Shown here: in pieces, positions 1-8,524 of the stretch
Layout: every line of letters begins with the position of its first letter
Position numbering within the stretch: position 1 is the first letter of the stretch
NCBI GenBank assembly: GCA_041558415.1
Contig: JBFFEY010000002.1
Coordinates: 62,001 to 126,000 of the forward strand
DNA: 64,000 nt
Direction: 5' to 3'
DNA from: SG8-39 sp041558415
GTDB taxonomy: Bacteria; Pseudomonadota; Gammaproteobacteria; Burkholderiales; SG8-39
Made by a program: the position numbers and the translations under genes
Notes under the pieces: model-generated
Seen by the model: only the letters and a program-made list of their open reading frames with translations
The model's database searches: none
What the model was told of the DNA's origin: nothing

Positions 1-175
1 GGTTGAATACGCTCTTTCCGCGCAGCAGCGGCACCTTCTTCACCTCGCGCTCAGTCACGCCGACGAAGGAGTCGGCCGTGGAGAGCACGCGCTCGATCAC
101 TTCGCGCGGCAGCCCCTCGATCGACAGCAGGTGCTGCAGCTCGCCGTTCTTGTTGAGTTGCGGGTTACGTTGCAT
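1..175 (-). CDS. pyrB: Aspartate carbamoyltransferase catalytic subunit, N-terminal part (cut by window edge)
   Basis: The first 58 codons of a gene that runs off the left edge. The protein starts MQRNPQLNKNGELQHLLSIE and continues through a VKKVPLLRGKSVFN segment, the usual N-terminus of proteobacterial aspartate carbamoyltransferase, which condenses carbamoyl phosphate and aspartate in pyrimidine synthesis. The ATG (173-175) lies inside the 3' end of pyrR, an 11-base overlap, so the two are translationally linked. The carbamoyl-phosphate-binding STRT motif would lie just beyond the edge, so catalytic competence cannot be judged here. Confidence 0.93.
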   Translation of the reverse strand, partial: MQRNPQLNKNGELQHLLSIEGLPREVIERVLSTADSFVGVTEREVKKVPLLRGKSVFN

Positions 176-665
176 GCTCGAGTTGGAGCGAGAGACGACC
201 GTCCTCAGCACGGCGCAGCCGCAGGCGGGCGCCGGCCGGGACCTCGACGCGCGCGCCGCAGTACTGCGCGCAGATCGGCAGTTGACGGCCGCCCCGGTCG
301 GCGAGCACCGCGAGGAAAATGCGTGCCGGCCGACCATAGTCGAACAGCTCGTTCATCGCCGCGCGCACGGTGCGACCCGTATAGAGCACGTCGTCGACCA
401 GCAGCAGGTCGCGACCCTCGATCGAGAACGGGATCTTGCTGCGCTTCGGGTCGCGCGCGAGGCCCTGCTGGTGGTAATCGTCGCGATAAAAGGCGATGTC
501 GAGCGTACCGAGCGGCTCGGCAATGCCAAGCAGTTCGTGCAGGCGCTCGGCCAGCCACACGCCACCGGTGTACAGGCCGATCATCGCGGTGTTCGGCGTC
601 AGTTCCGGCCGAATCGCGTCCGCGAGCTGCAGGCATAGCTGCTCGGCGTCGGGCAGCGCGTTCAC
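165..665 (-). CDS. pyrR: PyrR bifunctional pyrimidine operon regulator / uracil phosphoribosyltransferase
   Basis: 166 residues, normal for PyrR. It has the type I phosphoribosyltransferase fold, with the PRPP-binding signature LLLVDDVLYTGRTVRAA at about residues 87-103. The family converts uracil and PRPP to UMP, and in Gram-positives also binds pyr mRNA. I see no attenuator here, so only the enzymatic role is supported. It starts at GTG (663-665), whose bases overlap the ruvX TGA in a GTGA junction, and it overlaps pyrB downstream. The order yqgE-ruvX-pyrR-pyrB is typical of betaproteobacteria. Confidence 0.93.
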   Translation of the reverse strand: MNALPDAEQLCLQLADAIRPELTPNTAMIGLYTGGVWLAERLHELLGIAEPLGTLDIAFYRDDYHQQGLARDPKRSKIPFSIEGRDLLLVDDVLYTGRTVRAAMNELFDYGRPARIFLAVLADRGGRQLPICAQYCGARVEVPAGARLRLRRAEDGRLSLQLEHAT

Positions 666-1159
666 GCAGCGGCCTCCGCGAAGTACTGCTCGAGCAGGAG
701 CTGTGCGGCGTGCGCGTCGAGCGCTTTCACGCGCGCCGACTCGATGGCACGCCGCGCGCCGGCAGCCGCGCGCAGGCGAGCCTCTGCCTCGACCGAGCTG
801 TAGCTTTCGTCTACGCGGGCGACCGGCAAACCGAAGCGGCCCGCGAGCTGGCGGGCGAAGCGTTCAGCCCGCGCCGCGAGCGGATGCGGGCTTTCGTCGT
901 CGCGCCGGGGAACGCCGACCACCAGCGCATCGGGCTTCCAGTGCGCCATCAGGCGCCCGATCTCGGCGAAGCGCGCCGCGCCTTCCGTGCGAATCACCGC
1001 GAGCGGGTGTGCGTGTCGGGTTTCCAGGTCGCCGACGGCGACCCCGACACGGCGCGTACCGAAGTCGAATGCGAGTACCGTGCCGCGCGGCGGGAAAGCG
1101 GGTCGGACGGTGGCGGCGCGGGGATCTGCGGCTGAACGCGACATCGCGCGCTCAGGCAT
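662..1159 (-). CDS. ruvX: RuvX/YqgF family putative pre-16S rRNA nuclease / Holliday junction resolvase
   Basis: About 165 residues with an RNase H-like fold. Visible acidic residues are D32 in LAFDFGTRRVGVAVGD, E119 in RVDESYSS and D148 in KALDAHAAQLLLEQ, the expected catalytic set of YqgF proteins. The family is described as a Holliday junction resolvase and as a nuclease trimming the 5' end of 16S rRNA. The frame is open to 1186. I prefer the ATG at 1157-1159, preceded by a gaagaagcgggac purine-rich stretch and overlapping the yqgE stop by 8 bases; ATG at 1142-1144 is also possible. Confidence 0.9.
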   Translation of the reverse strand: MPERAMSRSAADPRAATVRPAFPPRGTVLAFDFGTRRVGVAVGDLETRHAHPLAVIRTEGAARFAEIGRLMAHWKPDALVVGVPRRDDESPHPLAARAERFARQLAGRFGLPVARVDESYSSVEAEARLRAAAGARRAIESARVKALDAHAAQLLLEQYFAEAAA

Positions 1160-1712
1160 GTCCCGCTTCTTCGGACAGGCGCGCAAAATCGAGGCCGAGC
1201 AGCTCCATCGCTGCCGGCAGGCGCTCCTCGGCCGGAAGATCGAAGATGATCGCGTCGCGCGCCTCGACGGTGAGCCAGGCGTTCTGCGAGATCTCGTGCT
1301 CGAGCTGCCCGGGGGACCAGCCGGCGTAGCCGAGGGTGACGATCATGCGTCGCGGTCCCTCGCCGCGTCCCACCGCCTCGAGAATATCTTTTGAGGTGGT
1401 CAGCCCGATCGCCTCGCGCACCCGCAGCGTCGATTGCCAGTCGCCCGGCGGTGCGTGCAGCACGAAGCCCCGGTCGGTCTGCACCGGACCGCCAAAATAC
1501 ACCGGCGCGTCGGCCAGCTCACGCTGCTCCAGGCCGAGCGACAGCCGCTCGAACAGCGCCTGCAAGGTGAAATCGATGGGCCGGTTGACCACCAGCCCGA
1601 GCGCGCCCTGCTCGTTGTGTTCGCAGAGGAATGTCAGCGTCCTCGCGAAATATGGATCGACCATGTTCGGCATGGCGATCAGGAAGTGATTCGTCAGGTT
1701 GATCGAGGACAT
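1152..1712 (-). CDS. YqgE/AlgH family protein (DUF179, UPF0301)
   Basis: 186 residues from the ATG at 1710-1712 (MSSINLTNHFLIAMPNMVDP). Family hallmarks are the N-terminal LIAMPNMVDPYFARTL, the GALGLVVNRP segment near residue 37, and a VYFGGPVQTDRGFVLH stretch. Biochemical function of the family is unsettled; AlgH was once linked to alginate regulation in Pseudomonas. It is the first gene of the yqgE-ruvX-pyrR-pyrB operon and is divergent from phrB. The frame stays open upstream to 1829, but that part is low-complexity and runs into phrB, so the internal ATG is chosen. Confidence 0.92.
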   Translation of the reverse strand: MSSINLTNHFLIAMPNMVDPYFARTLTFLCEHNEQGALGLVVNRPIDFTLQALFERLSLGLEQRELADAPVYFGGPVQTDRGFVLHAPPGDWQSTLRVREAIGLTTSKDILEAVGRGEGPRRMIVTLGYAGWSPGQLEHEISQNAWLTVEARDAIIFDLPAEERLPAAMELLGLDFARLSEEAGHA

Positions 1713-1762
1713 GCGCCCGGCTATTTTACCCCTTCCCCCTGTCAAGACAGCACCCTTCCCCC
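1713..1762. promoter_or_regulatory. Divergent intergenic region between yqgE and phrB with a short palindrome
   Basis: The 50-base gap must hold both promoters. It contains the palindrome CTGTCAAGACAG at 1739-1750 and, on the minus strand, TAAAAT as a possible -10 for yqgE. No convincing -35 is present at the right spacing on either strand, so this is only a location call. Confidence 0.3.
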
Positions 1763-3214
1763 ATGGTTCCTTCCGCTGGGCGTCTCGTGTGGTTTCGTCG
1801 CGACCTGCGCGCCAACGATCATGCCGCACTGCATGCCGCGCTGCGCGCCGGCGGGCCGGTGCATTGCGTGTTCGTCTTCGACACCGAGATCCTGGATGCG
1901 CTCGAGAACCCAGCCGACCGGCGGGTCGAATTCATCTGGGAAAGCGTCAGAGCGCTGAAGGCCGAGCTCGAGGCGCTCGGCGGGGGGCTGCACGTGCTGC
2001 ACGGACGGGCGCCTGCGGCGCTGCCGCCGCTCGCGACGCAGCTCGGCGTATCCGCCGTGTACGCCAACCGGGACTACGAGCCGCAGGCGCTCGCGCGCGA
2101 TGCCGCAGTCGCCACGGCCCTCGAGGCCGGTGGCATCGCCTTTCATACCCGCAAGGACCAGGTGATCTTCGAGCGCGGCGAGGTACAAACCAAGGCCGGG
2201 GGCGACTTTTCGGTGTTTACGCCGTACAAGCGCGCCTGGCTGGCGAAGCTCACGCCCTTCTACCTCAAGCCGTATCCTGTCGAAGCGCACCGGGCACAGC
2301 TCGCGCAGGCCCCGGGCAGCAGACTGCCGAGCCTCGAGGCCCTGGGTTTTCGACACAGCGACCTTCAGACGCTCGGCATCGAGCCCGGCACGGCCGGGGC
2401 GGCGCGCACCTTCGCCGCGTTCAAGCAGCGCATCGATCGCTACGCAACGGATCGGGAATTCCCCGCGATCCCAGGAACCTCCGGCCTTTCGGTACACCTG
2501 CGCTTCGGCACCGTCTCGGTGCGCGCGCTGGCGGGCTTCGCCTGGCGGCGCAAGGGGGCTGGCGCGCAGACCTGGCTCTCCGAACTGATCTGGCGCGATT
2601 TCTACTTCGCGGTGCTGGCGGCGCGCCCGGACGTCGTCGATCGCGCGTTCCGCCCGGAATACGATGCCATCGCCTATGACGACAACCCGGCCTACTGGCG
2701 CGCGTGGTGCGAGGGGTGCACCGGCTATCCGCTGGTCGACGCCGCCATGCGCCAGCTCAACCAGACCGGAAGCATGCACAACCGTCTGCGCATGGTGAGC
2801 GCGTCGTTTCTGGTGAAGGATCTGGGCATTGCCTGGCAGCGCGGCGAGCGCTACTTCGCGGCGCACCTAAACGACTACGATCTCGCCGCGAACAACGGCG
2901 GCTGGCAGTGGGCGGCGTCGACCGGCTGCGACGCGCAGCCCTGGTTCCGCATCTTCAATCCTGTCACCCAGTCGACGAAGTTCGATCCAGACGGCGACTT
3001 CATCCGGCGCTTCGTGCCGGAGCTTGCACGGGTGCCGAGCAGATGGATCCACGCGCCGTGGCAGATGGCACCGCTCGAGCAGCAGGCGGCAGGCTGTGTG
3101 ATCGGGCGAGATTACCCGGCGCCGGTCGTCGATCACGATGCCGCGCGCAAGCGCACGCTCGCGCGCTACGGCGTGCTGCGCAAGCAGAAGAGCGGAGAGG
3201 CCGATGCAGGCTAG
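1763..3214 (+). CDS. phrB: Deoxyribodipyrimidine photolyase (class I CPD photolyase)
   Basis: 483 residues, full length. An N-terminal photolyase alpha/beta antenna domain begins LVWFRRDLRANDHAAL (residues 8-23). The C-terminal FAD-binding domain carries ELIWRDFYF, the MHNRLRMVSASFLVKDL segment and the signature WQWAASTGCDAQPWFRIFNP around residues 381-400. The enzyme uses blue light and FADH- to split cyclobutane pyrimidine dimers. Cryptochrome-DASH is less likely because the CPD-photolyase signature is intact and no DASH-like extension is seen. ATG is at 1763. It is convergent with the rubredoxin gene across a GC-rich hairpin. Confidence 0.93.
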   Translation: MVPSAGRLVWFRRDLRANDHAALHAALRAGGPVHCVFVFDTEILDALENPADRRVEFIWESVRALKAELEALGGGLHVLHGRAPAALPPLATQLGVSAVYANRDYEPQALARDAAVATALEAGGIAFHTRKDQVIFERGEVQTKAGGDFSVFTPYKRAWLAKLTPFYLKPYPVEAHRAQLAQAPGSRLPSLEALGFRHSDLQTLGIEPGTAGAARTFAAFKQRIDRYATDREFPAIPGTSGLSVHLRFGTVSVRALAGFAWRRKGAGAQTWLSELIWRDFYFAVLAARPDVVDRAFRPEYDAIAYDDNPAYWRAWCEGCTGYPLVDAAMRQLNQTGSMHNRLRMVSASFLVKDLGIAWQRGERYFAAHLNDYDLAANNGGWQWAASTGCDAQPWFRIFNPVTQSTKFDPDGDFIRRFVPELARVPSRWIHAPWQMAPLEQQAAGCVIGRDYPAPVVDHDAARKRTLARYGVLRKQKSGEADAG

Positions 3215-3238
3215 ACCCGCGCGTCGCCCGCGCGGGTC
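3214..3238. terminator. GC-rich hairpin between convergent phrB and rubredoxin genes
   Basis: Perfect 10-base-pair stem GACCCGCGCG (3214-3223) / CGCGCGGGTC (3229-3238) with a TCGCC loop, overlapping both stop codons. There is no T-tract on either side, so it is a hairpin-only candidate that could serve both strands. Confidence 0.5.
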
Positions 3239-3419
3239 AGATCTCCACCATCTCGAAGTCTTCCTTGCGTGCCCCGCATTCCGGGCAGGTCCAGTTCATG
3301 GGCACATCCTCCCAGCGCGTGCCCGGGGCGATGCCTTCTTCCGGAAGGCCTTTCTCTTCGTCGTAGACGAAGCCGCAGATGAGGCACATCCAGGATTTGT
3401 AGTCCTTGTTTTCCGACAT
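3237..3419 (-). CDS. Rubredoxin
   Basis: 60 residues with the two CxxCG metal-binding knuckles: C12 and C15 in WMCLICGFVYD, C45 and C48 in WTCPECGA. The conserved IAPGTRWEDVP loop lies between them. It is a small cytoplasmic one-electron carrier with an Fe(Cys)4 centre; partners are often alkane hydroxylases, rubredoxin reductases or oxygen-stress enzymes, none of which is adjacent. In many betaproteobacteria a rubredoxin gene sits divergent from thiD, as here. Confidence 0.95.
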   Translation of the reverse strand: MSENKDYKSWMCLICGFVYDEEKGLPEEGIAPGTRWEDVPMNWTCPECGARKEDFEMVEI

Positions 3420-3524
3420 AGGGACGCCGAGCGCCGGGTTCGTTAGAATGGCGCCTCATCTTAGCGTATTCCGGCACGCAGCCTTTTCCGCGGCGCGCGC
3501 CGAGAACCGCGCGCGCCGCGCCGC

Positions 3525-4358
3525 ATGGCATCGCTTCCACCCATCGTCCTCAGTTTCGCCGCGTCGGATCCCACCGGCGGCGCAGGCCTGCAGGCGGATC
3601 TGCTCACGCTCGCCAGCATGGGCTGCCATCCGCTGTCGGTCGTCACCGCGCTCACCGTGCAGGACACGCGCGGCGTCGAGGCGCTCCACCCAATCGACGC
3701 GGAATGGGTCAGCGAACAGGCGCGGGCGCTGCTCGAGGACATGCGGGTCGCCGCCTTCAAGCTCGGGGTCCTCGGCTCTGCGGAGAACGCGGCGGCGATC
3801 GCCGACGTGCTGGAAGACTACCCGGGCGTCCCGGTGATCCTGGATCCGGTGATCGCCTCCGGGCGCGGCGACAGCCTCGCCGATGATGCGCTGATCGATG
3901 CCCTGCGCAGCCTGATCGTGCCGCAAAGCACGATCATGACGCCGAACAGCGTCGAGGCGCGCCGTCTGGCGGAAGACGAGCTCGAGGACGAGGGCCTGGA
4001 CCTCGCGTCCTGCGCGGAGCGTCTGCTCGCCATGGGCTGCGATTACGTGCTGATCACGGGCACGCACGAGCTCGGCGCCGAGGTGGTCAACACGCTCTAC
4101 GCAGACGAAGGAATCGTGCGCGCGGATCACTGGCCGCGGCTCGCCGGCAGCTATCACGGTTCCGGCTGCACGCTCGCCTCGGCGATCGCGGCGGCGCTGG
4201 CGAACGGCCTGCCCATGCCCGAGGCGGTACGCGATGCGCAGGAATACACTTGGCAGGCGCTCGCCAGCGGATTTCGTCCCGGCATGGGCCAGCTGCTGCC
4301 AGACCGCTTCTTCTGGGCGCGCGAAGTCGGCAGCCCGGAAGACGAGGCGGCGGCATGA
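3525..4358 (+). CDS. thiD: Hydroxymethylpyrimidine/phosphomethylpyrimidine kinase
   Basis: 277 residues, ribokinase-like fold. The N-terminus has SFAASDPTGGAGLQADL (residues 10-26), which binds the pyrimidine. LDPVIASGRG lies mid-protein and the anion-hole motif GSYHGSGCTLASAIAA near residue 208. It phosphorylates HMP twice to HMP-PP for thiamine synthesis. Its stop codon overlaps the thiE ATG in an ATGA junction, so the two are co-translated. The 105-base region upstream contains TAGAAT (3445-3450), a plausible -10. Confidence 0.94.
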   Translation: MASLPPIVLSFAASDPTGGAGLQADLLTLASMGCHPLSVVTALTVQDTRGVEALHPIDAEWVSEQARALLEDMRVAAFKLGVLGSAENAAAIADVLEDYPGVPVILDPVIASGRGDSLADDALIDALRSLIVPQSTIMTPNSVEARRLAEDELEDEGLDLASCAERLLAMGCDYVLITGTHELGAEVVNTLYADEGIVRADHWPRLAGSYHGSGCTLASAIAAALANGLPMPEAVRDAQEYTWQALASGFRPGMGQLLPDRFFWAREVGSPEDEAAA

Positions 4359-4984
4359 GGCTGCGCGGGCTGTACGCCATCACGCCCGAGGGGCTCGCCG
4401 CCGAGGTTCTCGCCGCGCGCGCCGAGCGTGCACTGCGCGGCGGTGCGCGCCTGCTGCAATACCGCAGCAAGGACGCCGACCCGCAGCGGCGGGCCGCGAC
4501 GGCGCGCCGGCTGGTGACCTTGTGCCGCCAGCTCGGCGCGACGTTCATTGTCAACGACGATATCGAACTCGCGCTCGCGGTCGACGCCGATGGCGCGCAC
4601 CTCGGGCGCGAGGACGGCGACCTCGCGGCGGCGCGCACGCGGCTGCGCGGCAAGCTGCTCGGCGCCTCGTGCTACGACCGTATCGAGCGGGCGCAGGCCG
4701 CGGTGGCCGCAGGGGTGGACTACGTGGCGTTCGGCAGCGTGTTCGCCTCCCTCACCAAGCCCGCGGCCGTGCGCACGCCGCTCGGCCTGTTCGCGCAGGC
4801 GCGCGCGCTGGGCGTTCCGCTCTGTGCGATCGGGGGCATCACCGTCGAGAACGCGGCGACGCTGATCCGTGCGGGCGCGGACATGCTCGCGGTGGTCACG
4901 GACCTGTTCGACGCCGACGACATCGCCGCCCGCGCCCGCGCCTATGCGCAGCTGTTTGATTCCGAATCGGTGACATCGCCATGA
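4355..4984 (+). CDS. thiE: Thiamine-phosphate synthase
   Basis: 209 residues, TIM-barrel ThiE. Visible motifs are LLQYRSKD (substrate phosphate contacts), FIVNDDIELAL, the FGSVFASLTKP loop and the phosphate-binding CAIGGITVENA near the C-terminus. It joins HMP-PP to hydroxyethylthiazole phosphate to give thiamine monophosphate. The ATG at 4355 overlaps the thiD stop and its own TGA overlaps the hemL ATG, so thiD-thiE-hemL form one tightly coupled unit. The frame is open further upstream, but only inside thiD. Confidence 0.93.
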   Translation: MRLRGLYAITPEGLAAEVLAARAERALRGGARLLQYRSKDADPQRRAATARRLVTLCRQLGATFIVNDDIELALAVDADGAHLGREDGDLAAARTRLRGKLLGASCYDRIERAQAAVAAGVDYVAFGSVFASLTKPAAVRTPLGLFAQARALGVPLCAIGGITVENAATLIRAGADMLAVVTDLFDADDIAARARAYAQLFDSESVTSP

Positions 4985-6270
4985 GCCCAACATCACGCAA
5001 CGAAGAACTCTTTGTCCGCGCACAGCAATGCATTCCCGCCGGCGTCAACTCGCCGGTACGCGCGTTCCGCGCCGTCGGCGGCACGCCGCCGTTTTTCGAG
5101 CGCGCGCTCGGCGCCTACCTGTGGGACGCCGACGGCAAGCGCTACATCGACTACGTCGGATCCTGGGGACCGATGCTCGCGGGCCATACCGACGCGCGGG
5201 TGGTGAAGGCGGTGCAGGATGCGGCGGCCCGTGCGCTGTCCTTCGGTGCGCCGACCGAGGCCGAGATCGCGCTCGCCGAAGCGATCTGCCGGCTCGTGCC
5301 GTCGATCGAAATGGTGCGCCTGGTGTCCTCCGGCACGGAAGCGACGATGACGGCGCTGCGCCTGGCGCGCGGCGCGACGGGACGCAGCGTGATCGTCAAG
5401 TTCGAAGGCTGCTACCACGGTCACGCCGACAGCCTGCTGGTCAAGGCGGGCTCGGGCGCGCTCACCTTCGGCAATCCGTCCTCGGCCGGCGTGCCGGCGG
5501 AAACGGCGGCGCATACGGTCGTGCTCGACTACAACGATACGGCACAACTGCGCGCGCTGTTCGAGCAGCGCGGCCGCGAAATCGCGGCGGTCATCGTCGA
5601 GCCGGTAGCGGGCAACATGAACCTGGTGGCGCCGGCGCCGGGCTTTCTCGAGGCGTTGCGCGAAGCCTGCACGGCGCACGGCGCGGTGCTGATCTTCGAC
5701 GAGGTAATGACCGGTTTTCGTGTCGCGCTCGGCGGTGCGCAGGCGCGCTACAACATCCGGCCCGACCTCACCACGCTCGGCAAGGTGATCGGCGGTGGCA
5801 TGCCGGTGGGCGCGGTGGGCGGCAAGCGCGAGATCATGCAGCACATCGCGCCGCTCGGCGCCGTGTACCAGGCCGGCACGTTGTCGGGCAACCCGGTCGC
5901 GGTGGCCGCAGGCCTTGCGACGCTCGAGATCGTCGCGCAGCCCGGGTTCCAGGAGGGCGTCGAGGCGACGGCGCGCACGCTGGTCGAGGGCCTCGCGGCG
6001 GAAGCGAAGCGCGCCGGTGTCGCATTCTCCGCGCAGTCGGTCGGCAGCATGTTCGGCATTTACTTCCGTACCACGCCGCCGGCGAGCTTCGCTGAAGTCA
6101 TGCAGTGCGACAAGGATCACTTCAACCGCTTCTTCCACGCCATGCTCGAGCGCGGGGTTTACCTTGCGCCCTCGGCCTACGAGGCCGGCTTCGTCTCGGC
6201 CGCGCATGGCAGCGCAGAAATCGACGCCACGCTGGCTGCCGCGCGTGACGCGTTTCGCGATCTGCGCTAG
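4981..6270 (+). CDS. hemL: Glutamate-1-semialdehyde 2,1-aminomutase
   Basis: 429 residues, class III PLP aminotransferase fold. It begins with the characteristic CIPAGVNSPVRAFRAVGGTP stretch. The PLP lysine is K268 in TTLGKVIGGGMPVGAVGG; the SSGTEATMTALRLARG phosphate-cup motif and the ENTRY-like FEGCYHGHAD are present. It makes 5-aminolevulinate in the C5 haem pathway. Coupling to thiDE by ATGA overlap is common in betaproteobacteria. No terminator is visible before convergent mgtE, 11 bases away. Confidence 0.95.
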   Translation: MSPTSRNEELFVRAQQCIPAGVNSPVRAFRAVGGTPPFFERALGAYLWDADGKRYIDYVGSWGPMLAGHTDARVVKAVQDAAARALSFGAPTEAEIALAEAICRLVPSIEMVRLVSSGTEATMTALRLARGATGRSVIVKFEGCYHGHADSLLVKAGSGALTFGNPSSAGVPAETAAHTVVLDYNDTAQLRALFEQRGREIAAVIVEPVAGNMNLVAPAPGFLEALREACTAHGAVLIFDEVMTGFRVALGGAQARYNIRPDLTTLGKVIGGGMPVGAVGGKREIMQHIAPLGAVYQAGTLSGNPVAVAAGLATLEIVAQPGFQEGVEATARTLVEGLAAEAKRAGVAFSAQSVGSMFGIYFRTTPPASFAEVMQCDKDHFNRFFHAMLERGVYLAPSAYEAGFVSAAHGSAEIDATLAAARDAFRDLR

Positions 6271-6281
6271 AGGGGTCCGGC

Positions 6282-7733
6282 TCAGACCAGCAGCAGCGTC
6301 GCCAGCCCGAGGAAGATAAAGAAACCGCCGCTATCGGTGCAGGCGGTGATCAGCACCGATGAGCCGATCGCGGGGTCGCGCCCCAGTCGCGCGCGGATCC
6401 AGGGAATCGCCACGCCCATGACCGCCGCCAGCATCAGCGTCAGCAGCATGGCGAGCGCCATCACGCCACCCAGGGCGAGGTTGCCGTAAAGCCAGGTCGT
6501 CACTGCGCCGAGCAGCGAGCCCCAGATCAGGCCGTTTAGCAGCGCCACACTCAGCTCCTTGCGCAGCAGCGTGCGCCAGGTGCCCTGGATCTGGCCGAGC
6601 GCCAGGGCGCGCACGATCATCGTCACGGTCTGGTTGCCAGAATTGCCGCCGATGCCGGCGACAATCGGCATCAGCGCGGCGAGCGCTACGAGCTGCGCGA
6701 TCGACGCCTCGAAGGCGTCGATGACGCGCGAGGCGATGAATGCCGTGACCAGGTTCAGCGCCAGCCATGACCAGCGGTTCTTGAAGCTGTTCAGCACGGG
6801 CGCGAAGATGTCCTCCTCCTCAACGAGGCCTGCTTCCGCGAGCTGCGTCTCTTCGCTGCGCTCGCGGATGTAGTCGACCACGGCGTCCACCGTGACGCGG
6901 CCCACCAGGCGCCCGCTCGCGTCGAGCACCGGCGCCGAGACCAGGTCGTAGCGCTCGAACGCGCGCGCCGCGTCCTCGGCGCGGTCCTCCGGATGCAGCG
7001 TGACCTGCTCCGGCATCATCAACTGGCGTACCTCGAGCTCGAGGTCGGACACCACCAGCCGAGTGATCGGCAGCGTGCCGCGCAGCTTGCGCTGGCGGTC
7101 GACGACGAACAGCTGGTCGGTGTGGTCTGGCAGCTCCTCCATGCGCCGCAGATAGCGCGTCGCAACCTCGAGCGCGATGTCCTCGCGCACCGTGATGAAC
7201 TCGAAATCCATCAGCGCGCCGACCGTGCCTTCGGCGTAGGAGAGCGCGGCGCGCAGCTGCTCGCGCTCCTCGAGGGGCAGCGACTGCGCAACCTCCTGAA
7301 TGACCTCGTCGGGCAGGTCCGGCGCAAGGTCGGCCAGCTCATCGGCTTCGAGCGTGCCGGCCGCGGCGACGAGCTCGTCCGAGTCCATGCTCGCGATGAG
7401 CGACTCGCGCACCGCGTCGGAGACTTCCAGCAGGATCTCGCCGTCGCGATCGGCCTTGACGAGATCCCAGACCATGAGGCGCTGCTCCAGAGGGAGCGCC
7501 TCGAGGATGTAGGCGATATCGGCCGCATGCAGCTTGTCGAGCTTCGCGCGCAGCTCGGCAAGGTGCTGGCGGTGCACCAGTTGCTCGACGAGCTCATGAC
7601 GCACCATCTCCTGCTGACCGACCACGTGCTCGACCAGCTTATGGCGCTCGAGCAGCGCCTGCACCTCGCGCAGGTTCTTCTCGAGGTCTTCGACTTCCCG
7701 TCTTGTCTGCAAATCGCTCATCGCACGGCCCAT
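6282..7733 (-). CDS. mgtE: Magnesium transporter MgtE
   Basis: 483 residues. Order: a helical acidic MgtE N domain (about 20-140) rich in Asp/Glu, a CBS-domain pair (about 145-270) and a C-terminal membrane domain with about five helices ending TACTDSGGFFIFLGLATLLLV. The conserved PIVAGIGGNSGNQ segment and the ITACTDSGGFF end are typical. The family forms dimeric Mg2+ channels gated by cytosolic Mg2+ through the N and CBS domains. Start may be 7733 or the internal ATG at 7719-7721 (MSDLQTRREV); neither has a strong ribosome-binding site. Confidence 0.93.
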   Translation of the reverse strand: MGRAMSDLQTRREVEDLEKNLREVQALLERHKLVEHVVGQQEMVRHELVEQLVHRQHLAELRAKLDKLHAADIAYILEALPLEQRLMVWDLVKADRDGEILLEVSDAVRESLIASMDSDELVAAAGTLEADELADLAPDLPDEVIQEVAQSLPLEEREQLRAALSYAEGTVGALMDFEFITVREDIALEVATRYLRRMEELPDHTDQLFVVDRQRKLRGTLPITRLVVSDLELEVRQLMMPEQVTLHPEDRAEDAARAFERYDLVSAPVLDASGRLVGRVTVDAVVDYIRERSEETQLAEAGLVEEEDIFAPVLNSFKNRWSWLALNLVTAFIASRVIDAFEASIAQLVALAALMPIVAGIGGNSGNQTVTMIVRALALGQIQGTWRTLLRKELSVALLNGLIWGSLLGAVTTWLYGNLALGGVMALAMLLTLMLAAVMGVAIPWIRARLGRDPAIGSSVLITACTDSGGFFIFLGLATLLLV

Positions 7734-7786
7734 TGTATGGGCTCGCTGCGGCGCGCGTCATGCCGCGCCCGCGGCCGGACGGCGAC

Positions 7787-8524
7787 TCAGGGAATGCGCG
7801 CGCTGTGCATGCGCTGCAGGATGACGCCGACGCGGCGTTCAAGGTAGGGCGTGGTTTGCCCGCGCAGATAGCGTCGCGGGCTCGGCAGCACCGCCGCAAG
7901 CCATGCAGCCTGGCGTGCGCTGAGCGACGCCGCGCTGGCGCCGAAGTGGTGCCGTGCCGCGGCCTGGACACCGAACACGTCCTCGCCCCACTCGGCGACA
8001 TTCAGATACAGCTCCAGGATACGACGCTTGCTGAGCGTGGCTTCCAGCATCCCCGCAATGACCGCCTCCTGCGCCTTGCGCAGCCACGAGCGTTCCCCCG
8101 AGAGGAACAGGTTTTTGGCCAGCTGTTGCGTAATGGTCGAGGCCCCGGCGACGACGCGCCCGCGTCTCTGATTTTTCTCGATCGCGCGCTCGATCGCTTC
8201 CCAGTCCAGTCCGGCGTGTTCAAGGAAGCGCGCATCCTCCGCGGCGACGACCGCACGCTTGAGCTGCACCGAAATGCGCGCGTATGGCACCCAAGCATGC
8301 GCGAGCCGTGCCGCGTCGGGATCCCTGCCTGCGAGCGCGGCGCGCGCGCGCAGCGATTCGAGGCGCGCATCCATGAACGCCGTGCTCGCCGGGTTATTGT
8401 TCGCCAGCCACAGCACCTGCCCGAGAAACCAGAGCTGCACCACCAGCACGGCCGCAATGCCGACCAGCAGCGTGATGCCGCCCAGCCGCGCAATGCTGCG
8501 CGCGGCGCCGTGCCGCCTAGCCAC
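7787..8524 (-). CDS. mtgA: Monofunctional biosynthetic peptidoglycan transglycosylase
   Basis: 245 residues. One N-terminal membrane helix (about residues 14-36, ITLLVGIAAVLVVQLWFLG) anchors a GT51 glycosyltransferase domain with the catalytic glutamate in VVAAEDARFLEHAG, then ASTITQQLAKNLFLS and RRILELYLNVAEWGEDVFG. It polymerises lipid II into glycan strands in the periplasm. It starts at GTG (8522-8524), overlapping the aroE stop by 8 bases, so expression is probably coupled to aroE. Confidence 0.94.
   Translation of the reverse strand: MARRHGAARSIARLGGITLLVGIAAVLVVQLWFLGQVLWLANNNPASTAFMDARLESLRARAALAGRDPDAARLAHAWVPYARISVQLKRAVVAAEDARFLEHAGLDWEAIERAIEKNQRRGRVVAGASTITQQLAKNLFLSGERSWLRKAQEAVIAGMLEATLSKRRILELYLNVAEWGEDVFGVQAAARHHFGASAASLSARQAAWLAAVLPSPRRYLRGQTTPYLERRVGVILQRMHSARIP

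Noticed and set aside
1739..1750. CTGTCAAGACAG as a LexA box for the photolyase gene
   Set aside because: The half-sites CTGT and ACAG are separated by 4 bases, while the LexA box needs 8.
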